Assembly: GCF_016909575.1 (NCBI RefSeq)
Contig: NZ_JAFBGA010000004.1
Span: 372,001-436,000, forward strand
Direction of reading: 5' to 3'
DNA from: Streptomyces sp. HB132
GTDB lineage: Bacteria; Actinomycetota; Actinomycetes; Streptomycetales; Streptomycetaceae
Length of the DNA stretch: 64,000 bases
A model generated the notes under the pieces. It was not told where the DNA came from. It did not search any database and saw only the letters and a list, made by a program, of their open reading frames with translations. This document shows positions 35,820 to 46,267 of this stretch, in pieces. Positions within the stretch are counted from its first letter, which is position 1; each line of letters opens with the position of its first letter. The position numbers were made by a program, and so were the translations under genes.

Positions 35820-38441
35820 GTGACCGAGAACGCAGCGCAGCAGCCAGCCAGCATCCCCGAACTGCCGACCCAGTACGCGCCGGCCGAGGTAGAGGGGAAG
35901 CTGTACGAGCGCTGGGTGGAGCGCGGTTACTTCACGGCCGACCCGGAGAGCGAGAAGCCTCCGTACACGATCGTCATCCCGCCGCCCAACGTCACCGGCT
36001 CCCTGCACCTCGGCCACGCCTTCCAGCACACGCTGATGGACGCGCTCACCCGCCGTAAGCGGATGCAGGGTTACGAGGCCCTGTGGCTGCCCGGCATGGA
36101 CCATGCCGGAATCGCCACCCAGAACAAGGTCGAGCAGCAGCTCGGCGAGGAGGGCAAGTCCCGCCACGACCTGGGGCGCGAGGAGTTCGTCGACCGTGTC
36201 TGGCAGTGGAAGGAGGAGTACGGCGGCAAGATCCTCGGGCAGATGCGCCGACTCGGTGACGGCGTCGACTGGTCCCGCGAGCGCTTCACGATGGACGAAG
36301 GGCTCTCCGCCGCCGTCCAGACCGTCTTCAAGAAGATGTACGACGACGGCCTGATCTACCGTGCCGAGCGCATCATCAACTGGTGCCCGCGCTGTCTGAC
36401 GGCGATCTCGGACATCGAGGTCGACTACCAGGACGACGACGGCGAACTCGTCTCCATCACGTACGGGGAGGGCGACGAGACCCTGGTCGTCGCCACCACC
36501 CGGGCCGAGACGATGCTCGGTGACACCGCCGTCGCCGTCCACCCGGACGACGCCCGGTACGCGCACCTCCTCGGCAAGCGGATCAAGCTGCCGCTGACCG
36601 ACCGAACCATCCCTGTCGTCGCGGACGCCCACGTCGACCCGGAGTTCGGCACCGGCGCCGTCAAGGTGACCCCGGCCCACGACCCGAACGACTTCGCGAT
36701 CGGCCAGCGGCACGGTCTCGAGTCGATGACGGTCATGGACGAGCGAGGCGTCATCACCGTCCCCGGCCCGTTCGAGGGGCTCGACCGCTTCGAGGCCCGT
36801 TCCGCCATCGTCGGCGCACTGCGCGGCCAGGGCCGGATCGTCGCGGAGAAGCGTCCGTACGTCCACTCCGTCGGCCACTGCTCCCGCTGCCGCACGACGG
36901 TCGAGCCCCGGCTCTCGCTCCAGTGGTGGGTCAAGGTCGACACCCTCGCCGAGGCCGCCGGTGACGCGGTCCGTGACGGCCGGGTCGCGATCCACCCCAA
37001 GGAGATGGAGCAGCGGTACTTCGACTGGGTCGACAACCTCCGTGACTGGTGCATCTCGCGCCAGCTCTGGTGGGGCCACCGCATCCCCGTCTGGTACGGC
37101 CCCGACGGCGAGGTCGTCTGCGTCGGCCCCGACGAGCAGCCGCCCACGGGTGAGGGCTGGACCCAGGACACCGACGTCCTGGACACCTGGTTCTCCTCGG
37201 GCCTGTGGCCGTTCTCGACGCTCGGCTGGCCCGAGGAGACCCCGGACCTCAAGAAGTTCTATCCGACCGACGTCCTGGTGACCGGCCACGACATCATCTT
37301 CTTCTGGGTCGCCCGGATGATGATGTTCGGCCTGTACGTCATGGACGGCGAGGTCCCGTTCAAGACGATCGCCCTCACCGGTCTGGTCCGTGACGAGCGC
37401 GGCAAGAAGATGTCGAAGTCCTTCGGCAACGTCGTCGACCCGCTGGACTGGATGGACACGTACGGCTCCGACGCCGTCCGTTTCACCCTCGCGAGGGGTG
37501 CCAACCCCGGTACCGACGTCCCGATCGGTGAGGACTGGGTCCAGGCCTCGCGCAACTTCGCCAACAAGATCTGGAACGCCACCCGCTTCGCCATGATGAA
37601 CGGCGCGACGGTGGAGGGCGACCTCCCGCCCGTCGAGCAGCTCTCGGCCACCGACCGGTGGATCCTGTCCCGGCTGAACAAGACGGTGGCCGACGCCGAC
37701 GCGTTCTACGAGGACTTCCAGTTCGCCAAGCTCAGCGACGCCCTCTACCACTTCGCGTGGGACGAGGTCTTCGACTGGTACGTCGAGCTCTCCAAGACCA
37801 CCTTCTTCGCCGGCGGTGAGCAGGCCAAGGTCTCCGCCCGGGTCCTCGGCGAGGTCCTGGACGTCACCCTCCGGCTGCTGCACCCGATCGTCCCGTTCGT
37901 GACCGAGTCGCTGTGGACGACGCTCACCGGGCAGGAGTCCGTCGTCGTCGCCGACTGGCCGAAGGACAGCGGCTTCCGCGACGACGCGGCCGAGAAGGAG
38001 ATCGAGCTCGTCCAGCAGGTCGTCACCGAGGTCCGCCGCTTCCGCTCCGACCAGGGCCTGCAGCCCGGCCAGAAGGTCCCGGCCGAGCTGACCGTCACGG
38101 GCACGGTCCTCGCCCCGCACGAGGCGGCCATCCGCCAGCTGCTGCGCCTGCAGCCCGCGGGCGAGGGTTTCCACGCCACGGCCACGCTGCCCGTCGCCGG
38201 AGCCAGGGTGGCCCTCGACCTGTCCGGCACCATCGACGTCGAGGCCGAGCGCAAGCGCCTCACGAAGGACCTGGGCGCCGCCGAGAAGGAGAAGGCCCAG
38301 GCCACAGGAAAGCTCGGCAACGAGGCGTTCCTGGCGAAGGCCCCGGACAACGTGGTCGACAAGATCCGTGGCCGCCTCGCCAAGGCGGAGGCCGACATCG
38401 AGCGGATCGCCGCCCAGCTGGCAAACCTGCCGACGGGCTGA
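35820..38441 (+). CDS. valS: Valyl-tRNA synthetase
   Basis: This class I aminoacyl-tRNA synthetase charges tRNA-Val. The 873-aa product has the HIGH-type motif in [12 protein letters not shown] (about residue 60), the editing domain with [11 protein letters not shown], the CysCys segment [15 protein letters not shown], the KMSKS motif in [15 protein letters not shown] (about 540), the anticodon domain, and a C-terminal coiled-coil arm ([24 protein letters not shown]). The start GTG 35820 seems to be leaderless. No T-box was found. It is followed by a terminator, then folC. Confidence 0.98.
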   Translation: MTENAAQQPASIPELPTQYAPAEVEGKLYERWVERGYFTADPESEKPPYTIVIPPPNVTGSLHLGHAFQHTLMDALTRRKRMQGYEALWLPGMDHAGIATQNKVEQQLGEEGKSRHDLGREEFVDRVWQWKEEYGGKILGQMRRLGDGVDWSRERFTMDEGLSAAVQTVFKKMYDDGLIYRAERIINWCPRCLTAISDIEVDYQDDDGELVSITYGEGDETLVVATTRAETMLGDTAVAVHPDDARYAHLLGKRIKLPLTDRTIPVVADAHVDPEFGTGAVKVTPAHDPNDFAIGQRHGLESMTVMDERGVITVPGPFEGLDRFEARSAIVGALRGQGRIVAEKRPYVHSVGHCSRCRTTVEPRLSLQWWVKVDTLAEAAGDAVRDGRVAIHPKEMEQRYFDWVDNLRDWCISRQLWWGHRIPVWYGPDGEVVCVGPDEQPPTGEGWTQDTDVLDTWFSSGLWPFSTLGWPEETPDLKKFYPTDVLVTGHDIIFFWVARMMMFGLYVMDGEVPFKTIALTGLVRDERGKKMSKSFGNVVDPLDWMDTYGSDAVRFTLARGANPGTDVPIGEDWVQASRNFANKIWNATRFAMMNGATVEGDLPPVEQLSATDRWILSRLNKTVADADAFYEDFQFAKLSDALYHFAWDEVFDWYVELSKTTFFAGGEQAKVSARVLGEVLDVTLRLLHPIVPFVTESLWTTLTGQESVVVADWPKDSGFRDDAAEKEIELVQQVVTEVRRFRSDQGLQPGQKVPAELTVTGTVLAPHEAAIRQLLRLQPAGEGFHATATLPVAGARVALDLSGTIDVEAERKRLTKDLGAAEKEKAQATGKLGNEAFLAKAPDNVVDKIRGRLAKAEADIERIAAQLANLPTG

Positions 38442-38453
38442 TCACTCAGGACG

Positions 38454-38493
38454 GAGCCCCCGCGCACCCGACCGACCGGGAGCGCGGGGGCTC
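38454..38493 (+). terminator. Terminator of valS
   Basis: A perfect 12-bp inverted repeat (38454-38465 with 38482-38493, 16-nt loop) lies 13 bp after the valS stop. Confidence 0.8.
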
Positions 38494-38548
38494 TGCGGTG
38501 TCCGGGGGCCCGTCAGCGGGCGCTGCGCGCGATGTCCGCGGCCATCCG

Positions 38549-38554
38549 TAGACT
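38549..38554 (+). promoter_or_regulatory. -10 box placed for a leaderless folC transcript
   Basis: TAGACT ends six bases before the GTG start of folC. No ribosome-binding site is visible. Confidence 0.55.
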
Positions 38555-38560
38555 GGCCCT

Positions 38561-40084
38561 GTGAGTGAGCCCCGCCCTTCAGACCGGCACGACGCGTCAG
38601 ATCCCGACGACACCTTCGCGGAGATCGTCGACGAAGAGACCCAGCGCGACCCCGACCTGGCGGTGATCGAGGCCGGGAGCCGCACGCTGCGCGCCCAGTC
38701 GGGCCCGCCGCAGGGCGAGGCGGTCCCCGACCGCCCCGCCGACCCCGAGACCGACCGGGCGCTGCGCGAGGTGGAGCAGGAGCTCGCCGGCCGCTGGGGC
38801 GAGACCAAGCTCGAGCCCTCGGTGACCCGTATCGCGGCCCTGATGGACGTGCTGGGCGAGCCCCAGCGCGCCTACCCGTCGATCCACATCACCGGGACGA
38901 ACGGCAAGACCAGCACGGCCCGCATGATCGAGGCCCTGCTGAGCGCCTTCGAGCTCCGCACCGGCCGCTACACCTCCCCGCACGTCCAGTCGATCACCGA
39001 GCGGATCAGCCTGGACGGCGCCCCGATCGAGGCCGAGCGCTTCGTCGAGACGTACAACGACATCAAGCCGTACGTCGAGATGGTCGATGCCCAGCAGCCC
39101 TACCGGCTCTCGTTCTTCGAGGTGCTGACGGGCATGGCGTACGCGGCCTTCGCCGACGCGCCGATCGACGTCGCGGTCGTCGAGGTGGGCATGGGCGGCA
39201 CCTGGGACGCGACGAACGTCATCGACGCCTCCGTCGCCGTGGTCACCCCCATCTCGCTGGACCACACCGACCGCCTCGGCTCCACCCCCGCCGAGATCGC
39301 GGGCGAGAAGGCCGGAGTGATCAAGCAGGGCGCGACGGTGATCCTGGCCCAGCAGCCGGTCGACGCCGCGCAGGTCATGCTGAAGAAGGCAGTCGAGGCC
39401 GACGCCACCGTCGCCCGCGAAGGCATGGAGTTCGGCGTCGTCTCCCGGGAGATCGCGGTCGGCGGCCAGCTGCTGACCCTGCGGGGGGTGGGCGGCGAGT
39501 ACGACAACATCTTCCTTCCGCTCTACGGGGCGCACCAGGCGCACAACGCGGCGGTGGCGCTCGCCGCCGTCGAGGCGTTCTTCGGCATCGGGGCGGAGCA
39601 GGCCCGCAGCCTCGACGTCGAAGTGGTCCGCAAGGCCTTCCTCTCCGTGCTCTCTCCGGGCCGCCTGGAGGTCGTCCGGTCCAGCCCCGCGGTCGTCCTG
39701 GACGCGGCGCACAACCCGGCCGGCGGTCTGGCCGCCTCCGAGGGGATCTCCGAGGCGTTCAGCTTCTCCCGGCTGATCGGCGTCGTCGGCGCGAGTGACG
39801 GCAAGGACGTCCGCGGGCTCCTCGAAGCCTTCGAGCCGATCTTCGCCGAGGTCGTCGTCACCCAGAACTCCAGTCCCCGCGCCATGGACGCGGACGCGCT
39901 CGCCGCGGTCGCCGTCGAGGTCTTCGGCAACGACCGGGTCCAGGTCGAGCCCCGGTTGGACGACGCGCTGGAAGCGGCGATCACCCTCGCCGAGGAAGAG
40001 GCCGAATACGCGGGCGCCGGAGTCCTGGTGACCGGATCCGTGATCACGGTCGGCGAGGCCCGACTGCTCCTGGGAAGGCGCTGA
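38561..40084 (+). CDS. folC: Folylpolyglutamate synthase / dihydrofolate synthase
   Basis: This Mur-ligase-fold enzyme adds glutamate to dihydropteroate and folates. The 507-aa product has an unusual 60-residue hydrophilic acidic N-terminal extension, then the P-loop ITGTNGKTSTARMIEALL (about residues 108-125), TGRYTSPHVQSITERISLDG, VVEVGMGGTWDATNVI and LDAAHNPAGG. These are FolC marks. The start GTG 38561 follows a -10 box, which suggests leaderless translation. The downstream DUF4233 gene begins 3 bp after the stop, so they form an operon. Confidence 0.96.
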   Translation: MSEPRPSDRHDASDPDDTFAEIVDEETQRDPDLAVIEAGSRTLRAQSGPPQGEAVPDRPADPETDRALREVEQELAGRWGETKLEPSVTRIAALMDVLGEPQRAYPSIHITGTNGKTSTARMIEALLSAFELRTGRYTSPHVQSITERISLDGAPIEAERFVETYNDIKPYVEMVDAQQPYRLSFFEVLTGMAYAAFADAPIDVAVVEVGMGGTWDATNVIDASVAVVTPISLDHTDRLGSTPAEIAGEKAGVIKQGATVILAQQPVDAAQVMLKKAVEADATVAREGMEFGVVSREIAVGGQLLTLRGVGGEYDNIFLPLYGAHQAHNAAVALAAVEAFFGIGAEQARSLDVEVVRKAFLSVLSPGRLEVVRSSPAVVLDAAHNPAGGLAASEGISEAFSFSRLIGVVGASDGKDVRGLLEAFEPIFAEVVVTQNSSPRAMDADALAAVAVEVFGNDRVQVEPRLDDALEAAITLAEEEAEYAGAGVLVTGSVITVGEARLLLGRR

Positions 40085-40087
40085 CCT

Positions 40088-40456
40088 GTGCGTACGCTCT
40101 GTGCATCGACGCTGATCGGCGAATTCTTCGTCATCGGCTTCGCCGGACTCGTGGCGATGAAGTCCGACGACATGTCCATGGGCACGGTCTGGACGGTCTG
40201 CGGCATCGGCATGCTGCTGTCCGTCCTGCTCTGCGGTGTGATCACCCGGCCGGGTGGTATCCAGCTCGGCTGGGCGCTCCAGGTCCTGCTGGTGCTGAGC
40301 GGCTTCTTCGTCCCGATGATGTTCATCCTCGGCGTGGCCTTCGGTGCCCTGTGGTGGGCATCGGTGCACTACGGCCGCAGGATCGACGAGGCCAAGGCGC
40401 GGTGGGCGGCACAGGCCGAGGCGCAGGAGAGCGCCCAGGCCCCGGCCCAGGGATGA
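40088..40456 (+). CDS. DUF4233 small membrane protein
   Basis: The 122-aa product has four hydrophobic segments (about residues 8-24, 33-50, 58-76 and 78-92) and a charged, Ala/Gln-rich tail. The family is found right after folC in actinobacteria, and the 3-bp gap here indicates translational coupling. A role linked to folate metabolism is only suggested by context. The start is GTG 40088. Confidence 0.85.
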   Translation: MRTLCASTLIGEFFVIGFAGLVAMKSDDMSMGTVWTVCGIGMLLSVLLCGVITRPGGIQLGWALQVLLVLSGFFVPMMFILGVAFGALWWASVHYGRRIDEAKARWAAQAEAQESAQAPAQG

Positions 40457-40541
40457 CACAGAGTAAGCCCGGCCGTAGGGCCGTCCGAGTACCCCTGTAA
40501 CCTCGCCCTCACCCGCACCGGAAGTCTGCAAGGAGCCGCAC

Positions 40542-40955
40542 ATGACCCAGCGCACCCTCGTCCTTCTCAAGCCCGACGCCGTACGGCGTGGGCTGATCGG
40601 CGAGATTGTCAGCCGCGTCGAACGCAAGGCCGGCTGGACGATCACCGCGCTGGAACTGCGCACGCTCGACCAGGAGACCCTGGAGCAGCACTACGGCGAG
40701 CACAAGGGCCGTCCGTTCTACGAGCCGCTCGTCGAGTTCATGGCCTCCGGCCCCGTCGTCGCTCTGGTGGCCGAAGGCGAGCGAATCATCGAGGGCGTAC
40801 GCGCCCTGGCCGGTCCCACCGACCCGATCTCCGCCGCGCCCGGGTCGATCCGCGGCGACTTCGGCACGATCACCCGGGAGAACCTCATCCACGCCTCGGA
40901 CTCGGAGGAGTCCGCAGAGCGAGAAATCAAGCTTTTCTTTCCCGGGCTCTCCTGA
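40542..40955 (+). CDS. ndk: Nucleoside diphosphate kinase
   Basis: This enzyme transfers the gamma-phosphate between nucleoside tri- and diphosphates through a phosphohistidine. The 137-aa product has the active site [16 protein letters not shown] with His117, and the N-terminal [18 protein letters not shown]. The start is ATG 40542, with AAGGAG upstream; a TAACCT -10-like box lies about 40 bp earlier. It has its own terminator before mreB. Confidence 0.97.
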   Translation: MTQRTLVLLKPDAVRRGLIGEIVSRVERKAGWTITALELRTLDQETLEQHYGEHKGRPFYEPLVEFMASGPVVALVAEGERIIEGVRALAGPTDPISAAPGSIRGDFGTITRENLIHASDSEESAEREIKLFFPGLS

Positions 40956-40987
40956 CTTCGGCTCCGCCAAACAGCGCTCATGACCTG

Positions 40988-41013
40988 GGGCGACCGAAGT
41001 AATTCGGTCGCCC
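40988..41013 (+). terminator. Terminator of ndk
   Basis: A perfect 11-bp inverted repeat (40988-40998 with 41003-41013, GTAA loop) lies 33 bp after the ndk stop. Confidence 0.8.
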
Positions 41014-41247
41014 TTCGGCTTAGGCTTCCGTATCGCGGGAACCCATCCCTCCGACGTAACGTCACCATGGGTGGAACGGGCAGCCGTTCCGCTCGCCCGG
41101 CGAAGGACCCTCGCGCTGTGTCCGTGCATACGGCACTACGATGGAAGCTTCCACGCCCGCAGCGCCAACCCTCGCCTACTCAAAACAAGCCATTCTTCGC
41201 TTCTTGGGAAGGCCCGACGCATCCTCATGGGGAACAAGGGGAACTCA

Positions 41248-42267
41248 ATGTCGTTCATCGGCCGTGACATGGCTATCGACCTCGGGACTGCCAACACGCT
41301 GGTGTACGTCAGGGGGCGCGGCATCGTACTGAACGAGCCGTCCGTCGTGGCCATCAACACCAACACCGGCGGAATCCTGGCGGTCGGCTCCGAGGCCAAG
41401 AAGATGATCGGGCGCACGCCCGGCAACATCGTTGCCGTGCGGCCCCTGAAGGACGGCGTGATCGCCGACTTCGAGATCACGGAGCGCATGCTCCGCTACT
41501 TCATCCTCAAGATCCACAAGCGCCGCTACCTGGCCCGCCCGCGGGTCGTCGTCTGTGTGCCCTCCGGCATCACAGGGGTCGAGCGACGCGCCGTCATCGA
41601 GGCGTCGACGCAGGCAGGCGCGCGCCAGGTGCACATCATCGAGGAGCCGATGGCGGCGGCCATCGGTTCCGGCCTGCCCGTCCACGAGGCCACCGGCAAC
41701 ATGGTCGTCGACATCGGTGGCGGCACCACCGAGGTCGCGGTGATCTCCCTCGGCGGAATCGTCACCGCCCAGTCGATCCGGGTCGCCGGTGACGAGCTGG
41801 ACAACGCGATCATCCAGCACATCAAGAAGGAGTACTCCCTCCTCCTCGGTGAGCGAACCGCCGAACAGATCAAGATCACGATCGGTTCGGCGTTCGAGAT
41901 GGAGAAGGACGAGCACACCGAGATCCGCGGACGCGACCTGGTCTCGGGCCTGCCCAAGACCGTCGTCATCTCCGCCACCGAGGTGCGCAAGGCCATCGAG
42001 GAACCGGTCAACGCGATCGTCGACGCCGTGAAGACGACGCTCGACAAGTGCCCGCCGGAGCTCTCCGGCGACGTCATGGACCGCGGCATCGTCCTCACCG
42101 GCGGCGGCGCGCTCCTGCGCGGACTCGACGAGCGGCTCCGCCACGAGACGGGCATGCCGATCCACATCGCCGAGGACCCGCTGGACTCGGTGGCGCTCGG
42201 ATCCGGGAAGTGCGTCGAGGAGTTCGAGGCACTCCAGCAGGTGCTGGACGCCCAGCCCCGACGGTAG
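41248..42267 (+). CDS. mreB: Rod shape-determining protein MreB
   Basis: This bacterial actin directs cell-wall assembly; in Streptomyces it acts mainly in sporulation septation and spore-wall thickening. The 339-aa product has phosphate-1 motif [17 protein letters not shown], phosphate-2 motif [16 protein letters not shown] and the adenosine motif [18 protein letters not shown] 41248 has AAGGGG six bases upstream, which decides the start; ATG 41227 would add seven residues. The 292-bp upstream region after the ndk terminator holds a TAGGCT -10-like element at 41021-41026. mreC follows after 96 bp. Confidence 0.97.
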   Translation: MSFIGRDMAIDLGTANTLVYVRGRGIVLNEPSVVAINTNTGGILAVGSEAKKMIGRTPGNIVAVRPLKDGVIADFEITERMLRYFILKIHKRRYLARPRVVVCVPSGITGVERRAVIEASTQAGARQVHIIEEPMAAAIGSGLPVHEATGNMVVDIGGGTTEVAVISLGGIVTAQSIRVAGDELDNAIIQHIKKEYSLLLGERTAEQIKITIGSAFEMEKDEHTEIRGRDLVSGLPKTVVISATEVRKAIEEPVNAIVDAVKTTLDKCPPELSGDVMDRGIVLTGGGALLRGLDERLRHETGMPIHIAEDPLDSVALGSGKCVEEFEALQQVLDAQPRR

Positions 42268-42278
42268 GACACGACGTT

Positions 42279-42324
42279 CCGCCGTACGGGCACTGCCGTC
42301 CCGTACGGCGGACGTTGGTATACA
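42279..42324 (+). promoter_or_regulatory. Hairpin and candidate internal promoter between mreB and mreC
   Basis: A perfect 12-bp inverted repeat (42279-42290 with 42300-42311) is followed at once by a TATACA -10-like box (42319-42324) 40 bp before mreC. mreB could thus be transcribed alone at high level and mreC onward from a second promoter. Confidence 0.55.
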
Positions 42325-42363
42325 GGCACGAACATTCCGACGAGGAAGGCACGGCCGCCGCAC

Positions 42364-43422
42364 GTGAGGGACACACGAGAGAGCCGGCTGCTCCTGGTGC
42401 TGCTGATCGCCATCGCATTCGCCCTGATCACGGTGGACATCCGTGGTGGCGAGGAGTCGCCGGTGGACGGAGCACGGCAGGCAGCGGCCACGGTCCTCGG
42501 ACCGGTCGAGAACGGCGTCGCGGCGGCGGTGGACCCGGTGGGCAACGCCATCGGCGCCGTCCGGGACTCCGGTGACCGGCACGACCGGATCGCCGCCCTG
42601 GAGCAGGAGAACGCCGCGCTCAAGACGAAGCTCGGCAGTGACGACCGCAACACCAGCAAGGTCCGCCAGCTCGACACCATGCTGAAGAGCGCCGGGGCCG
42701 GCCAGTACGGCATCAAGGGCGCCGAAGTCATCGCCATAGGAGCGGCCCAGGGCTTCTCCTGGACCATCACCATCGACGCCGGGGCCAACGACGGCCTCCG
42801 GCGCGACATGACCGTACTGAACGGCGAGGGACTCGTCGGCCGGGTCACGACCGTCGGCCCGAACACCGCGACCGTCCTGCTGGCCAACGACCCCGACTTC
42901 ACGGTCGGCACCCGGATGGAGAAGACAGACGAGCTCGGCTTCGCCACCGGACAGGGGTCCCGGCCGCTCTCGGTCCAGTTCCTCAACGGCAAGGCGGACG
43001 TGAAGAAGGGCGACCGGCTGGTCACCTTCGGCTCCAGCAAGGACAAGCCCTTCGTCCCCGGCGTGCCGGTCGGCGAGGTCGTCCGCGTCGACCCGTCCGG
43101 CGGCGACCTGACCCGGACGGTCTACGTCCGGCCGTTCGTCGGCTTCACCAAGCTGGACATCGTGGGCATCGTCGTCCGGGCGCCCCGTGAGGACCCCCGT
43201 GACATGGTCCTGCCGAAGCAGCCCAAGAAGCCCGAGAAGCCGAAGCCGACTCCGACCGTCACCGTCATGGTCCAGCCGAACGGCGACCTCGTGGACGGCA
43301 GCGGAAAGGTCGTCGGGAACATCAACGAGAAGCCCGGCGCATCCGCTTCCCCGGGTGCCTCACCGGACGCCTCCGGCAACGCCGACACGGCCGCCGGTGA
43401 CGCGGCGAACGAGCAGGAATAG
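42364..43422 (+). CDS. mreC: Rod shape-determining protein MreC
   Basis: This membrane-anchored scaffold of the elongation/spore-wall machinery is 352 aa long. It has one N-terminal membrane helix (LLLVLLIAIAFALITVDI, residues about 9-26), a coiled coil (RHDRIAALEQENAALKTKLG, about 75-95), and the MreC beta-domain (about 115-280, including IDAGANDGLRRDMTVLNGEGLVGRV). The last 70 residues are Pro/Lys- and then Ala/Ser-rich, longer than in rod-shaped bacteria. The start is GTG 42364, with GAGGAAGG farther upstream. mreD follows after 11 bp. Confidence 0.96.
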   Translation: MRDTRESRLLLVLLIAIAFALITVDIRGGEESPVDGARQAAATVLGPVENGVAAAVDPVGNAIGAVRDSGDRHDRIAALEQENAALKTKLGSDDRNTSKVRQLDTMLKSAGAGQYGIKGAEVIAIGAAQGFSWTITIDAGANDGLRRDMTVLNGEGLVGRVTTVGPNTATVLLANDPDFTVGTRMEKTDELGFATGQGSRPLSVQFLNGKADVKKGDRLVTFGSSKDKPFVPGVPVGEVVRVDPSGGDLTRTVYVRPFVGFTKLDIVGIVVRAPREDPRDMVLPKQPKKPEKPKPTPTVTVMVQPNGDLVDGSGKVVGNINEKPGASASPGASPDASGNADTAAGDAANEQE

Positions 43423-43433
43423 AGCTGATCCCC

Positions 43434-44096
43434 ATGCGCTTCAACCGGACGCTGCTCTCCGCCACCCTCGTCGTGGTCGCCCTCGTCATCCAGGTCTCGG
43501 TCCTCGCCCGCCTCCAGCTCCCCGGCGCCACCCCCGACCTGCTGCTCCTCGTCGTCCTCGGACTCGCCTTCGTGTACGGGCCCGTCAGCGGCGCACTCAT
43601 CGGCTTCGGCGCGGGGCTCCTCGCCGACCTGGCCCCGCCCGCCGACCACGCCGCCGGGCGCTACGCCCTGGTGCTCTGCCTGATCGGCTACCTCGCCGGT
43701 ATGGCCCGCCCCGAGAACGGCCAGCTGAAGTCGGCGTTCACCCCGATGGCCTTCGTCGTCGCCGCGGCGATCGGATCGACGCTGCTGTACGCCGGTGTCG
43801 GCTCCCTCGTCGGCGACACGGCCGCCCGCCATGTGGGGCTGGGCAGCCTGCTGTTCACCGCGGTGGTGTACGACCTGCTCCTCGCGCCGTTCACCGTGCC
43901 GCTGATCATGGCGCTCGCCAGACGCACCGAGAACGACCCGGTCGCCGAGAGTTCCTCCAGCGGTGACGTCGCAGCGGGCTGGCTGGCATCCGGCACCGGG
44001 CTGCGGATCGGCAGCCAGCGGGGCGGGCTTCGCCTGAGGGCGGCCCGCAGCCGTGCCTCACGCGCAGGAAGGATCAAGGGGGTCAAGCGACTGTGA
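43434..44096 (+). CDS. mreD: Rod shape-determining protein MreD
   Basis: This 220-aa integral membrane protein has five to six helices, beginning TLLSATLVVVALVIQVSVLARLQLPGATPDLLLLVVLGLAF. A cytoplasmic tail of about 65 residues, rich in Arg, Gly and Ser, is longer than in typical MreD. It links MreC to the PBP2/RodA synthase. The start is ATG 43434. Its stop overlaps the GTG start of the PBP2 gene by 4 bp, so expression is coupled. Confidence 0.95.
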   Translation: MRFNRTLLSATLVVVALVIQVSVLARLQLPGATPDLLLLVVLGLAFVYGPVSGALIGFGAGLLADLAPPADHAAGRYALVLCLIGYLAGMARPENGQLKSAFTPMAFVVAAAIGSTLLYAGVGSLVGDTAARHVGLGSLLFTAVVYDLLLAPFTVPLIMALARRTENDPVAESSSSGDVAAGWLASGTGLRIGSQRGGLRLRAARSRASRAGRIKGVKRL

Positions 44097-46267
44097 CCAA
44101 CATTCCCGAGACCGGGCGGACCCAGCGGGTCCAGATCCGTCTCGTCGTCATCCAGGTCCTCGTCTTCTCCCTGCTCCTGACGCTCGGCGGCCGGCTCTGG
44201 TACCTCCAGATCCGCAACGGGCAGGAATACACCGACGAGGCCAAGAACAACCACGTCCAGCAGGTCGTCCAGCCGGCGGTGCGCGGTGCCATCCTCGACG
44301 CACGCGGCGTGCCCCTCGCCGACAACGAGACCCGCCTCGTCGTCTCCGCGAGCCGCACCGAACTCATGAAGATGAAGGACGACGGCGTCGGCGTCCTCAA
44401 GCGGCTGGCCGGCGTCCTGGACATGAAGCCCAAGGATGTCCAGGACAAGGTCCGGCTCTGCGACGCCAAGACCCCGCAGCCCTGCTGGAACGGCTCTCCC
44501 TACCAGCCGATCCCCGTCACCGACGAGGCCACCACGCAGCAGGCCCTGACGATCCGTGAACGGGCCGAGGACTTCCCCGGCATCACCGCCGAACCCACCG
44601 CCGTACGCCGCTACGCCGCGCCCGGCAAGGCCAACACCGCCCAGGTCCTCGGATACCTCTCGCCCGTCACCGACGACGAGGTCACCAAGGCCCAGGACTC
44701 CGACTCGCCCTACCTCCGCTCCGACCAGGTCGGCCGTTCCGGGCTCGAGCGGACCTACGACAAGGAACTGCGCGGCAAGGCCGGTGTCACCCGTTACGAG
44801 GTCGACAACCTCGGCCGCGTCATCGGCCAGGCGCAGAACGACGAGGCGGAGCCCGGCTCCAGCGTCGTCACCTCCATCGACGCACGGGTCCAGGCCGTCG
44901 CCGAGTACGAGCTGAACAAGGCCATGGAGACGGCCCGCAAGGAGATGGACCGCAACACCAACGAGCTCTACAAGGCCGACTCCGGCGCCGTCGTCGTCAT
45001 GGAGGCCAAGACCGGCCGCATCGTCTCGATGGCGTCCCTGCCGACGTACGACCCCAACGCCTGGATCGGCGGCATCTCCGCCAAGGACTACGCCAGGCTG
45101 ACCGGCAAGAAGTCCAACTTCCCGCTCCTGAACCGGGCCATCCAGGGCACCGCCGCACCCGGGTCGATCTTCAAGGTCATCTCCTCGACCGCCGCGGTCA
45201 ACGCCGGATACGACTTCGACGGCAGCTACCCGTGCCCGAGCTCGTACTCCATCGGGGGCCAGGTCTTCAAGAACTTCGAGTCCCAGGGCTACGGCAGCAT
45301 CAGCCTCGGACGCGCCCTGGAGGTCTCCTGCGACACCGTCTACTACGGACTGGCGCACAAGGAGTGGGCGAAGGACGGGGGCAACAAGCCGAAGAAGGAC
45401 CCGGCGGACTGGTTCTACAAGACCGCCCACCAGTTCGGGCTCGGCAAGGAGACCGGCATCGACCTCCCCAACGAGGTCGCCGGCCGCGTCCCCGACCGCC
45501 AGTGGAAGCAGGACTTCTACGACGCCAACAAGGCGTCCTGGTGCAAGCAGGGCAAGAAGGACGGCACGTACGTCGAGAAGATCGCCTACGAAGGCTGCAT
45601 CGAGGGAAACAAGATGCGCGCCGGCGACTCCGTCAACTACTCGATCGGTCAGGGTGACACGCTCGTCACCCCGATACAGATGGCGACGATCTACGCGGCG
45701 ATCTCCAACGGCGGCACCCTGTACGACCCGACCGTCGGCAAGGCGGTCATCAGCGGCGACGGCAGGAGCGTTCAGGAGATCGCGCCCCAGGCCCACGGCA
45801 AGCTGCCCTTCAAGGGGAGCACGCGCGACAAGATAGACGAAGCCCTCGCGGGTGTCGCGACCCGGGGCAGTGCCGCCTGGCGGTTCGGCGGCTGGCCCCA
45901 GGACAAGATCCCGATGCACGCCAAGACGGGCACGGCCGAGGTCTACGGCAAGCAGACGACCTCGTGGTTCGCCACATACACCAAGGACTACTCGATCGTC
46001 ATGACGATCTCCCAGGGTGGTACGGGCTCCGGCGCGTCCGGCCCCGCCGTCCGCAACATCTACAACGCGCTCTACGGCCTCGACGCGACCGGCAAGCAGG
46101 ACCTCAAGAAGGCGCTGCTGCCCGCACCGCAGAAGACCCTGCCCAAGATCAAGCCGGACGGCCAGATCGAGTCGCCCAAGATCAAGCCGTACGTCCCCGC
46201 GCCCGTCGACGACGGCACGCAGACGCTCGCGGGTGCCCTGCCCGCGGCCGTGGGGAGGCGTGACTGA
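44093..46267 (+). CDS. mrdA: Penicillin-binding protein 2 (peptidoglycan transpeptidase)
   Basis: This class B penicillin-binding protein cross-links peptidoglycan. The 724-aa product has a single N-terminal membrane anchor (VIQVLVFSLLLTLGGRLWYLQI, about 21-42), a dimerisation/pedestal domain, and the transpeptidase domain with SxxK (APGSIFKVIS, about residue 362), SxN (DSVNYSIGQGD) and KTG (HAKTGTAEVYG). The start GTG 44093 overlaps mreD by 4 bp. The stop TGA shares a base with the rodA ATG. A C-terminal tail rich in Pro and Lys follows the catalytic domain. Confidence 0.97.
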   Translation: MTNIPETGRTQRVQIRLVVIQVLVFSLLLTLGGRLWYLQIRNGQEYTDEAKNNHVQQVVQPAVRGAILDARGVPLADNETRLVVSASRTELMKMKDDGVGVLKRLAGVLDMKPKDVQDKVRLCDAKTPQPCWNGSPYQPIPVTDEATTQQALTIRERAEDFPGITAEPTAVRRYAAPGKANTAQVLGYLSPVTDDEVTKAQDSDSPYLRSDQVGRSGLERTYDKELRGKAGVTRYEVDNLGRVIGQAQNDEAEPGSSVVTSIDARVQAVAEYELNKAMETARKEMDRNTNELYKADSGAVVVMEAKTGRIVSMASLPTYDPNAWIGGISAKDYARLTGKKSNFPLLNRAIQGTAAPGSIFKVISSTAAVNAGYDFDGSYPCPSSYSIGGQVFKNFESQGYGSISLGRALEVSCDTVYYGLAHKEWAKDGGNKPKKDPADWFYKTAHQFGLGKETGIDLPNEVAGRVPDRQWKQDFYDANKASWCKQGKKDGTYVEKIAYEGCIEGNKMRAGDSVNYSIGQGDTLVTPIQMATIYAAISNGGTLYDPTVGKAVISGDGRSVQEIAPQAHGKLPFKGSTRDKIDEALAGVATRGSAAWRFGGWPQDKIPMHAKTGTAEVYGKQTTSWFATYTKDYSIVMTISQGGTGSGASGPAVRNIYNALYGLDATGKQDLKKALLPAPQKTLPKIKPDGQIESPKIKPYVPAPVDDGTQTLAGALPAAVGRRD

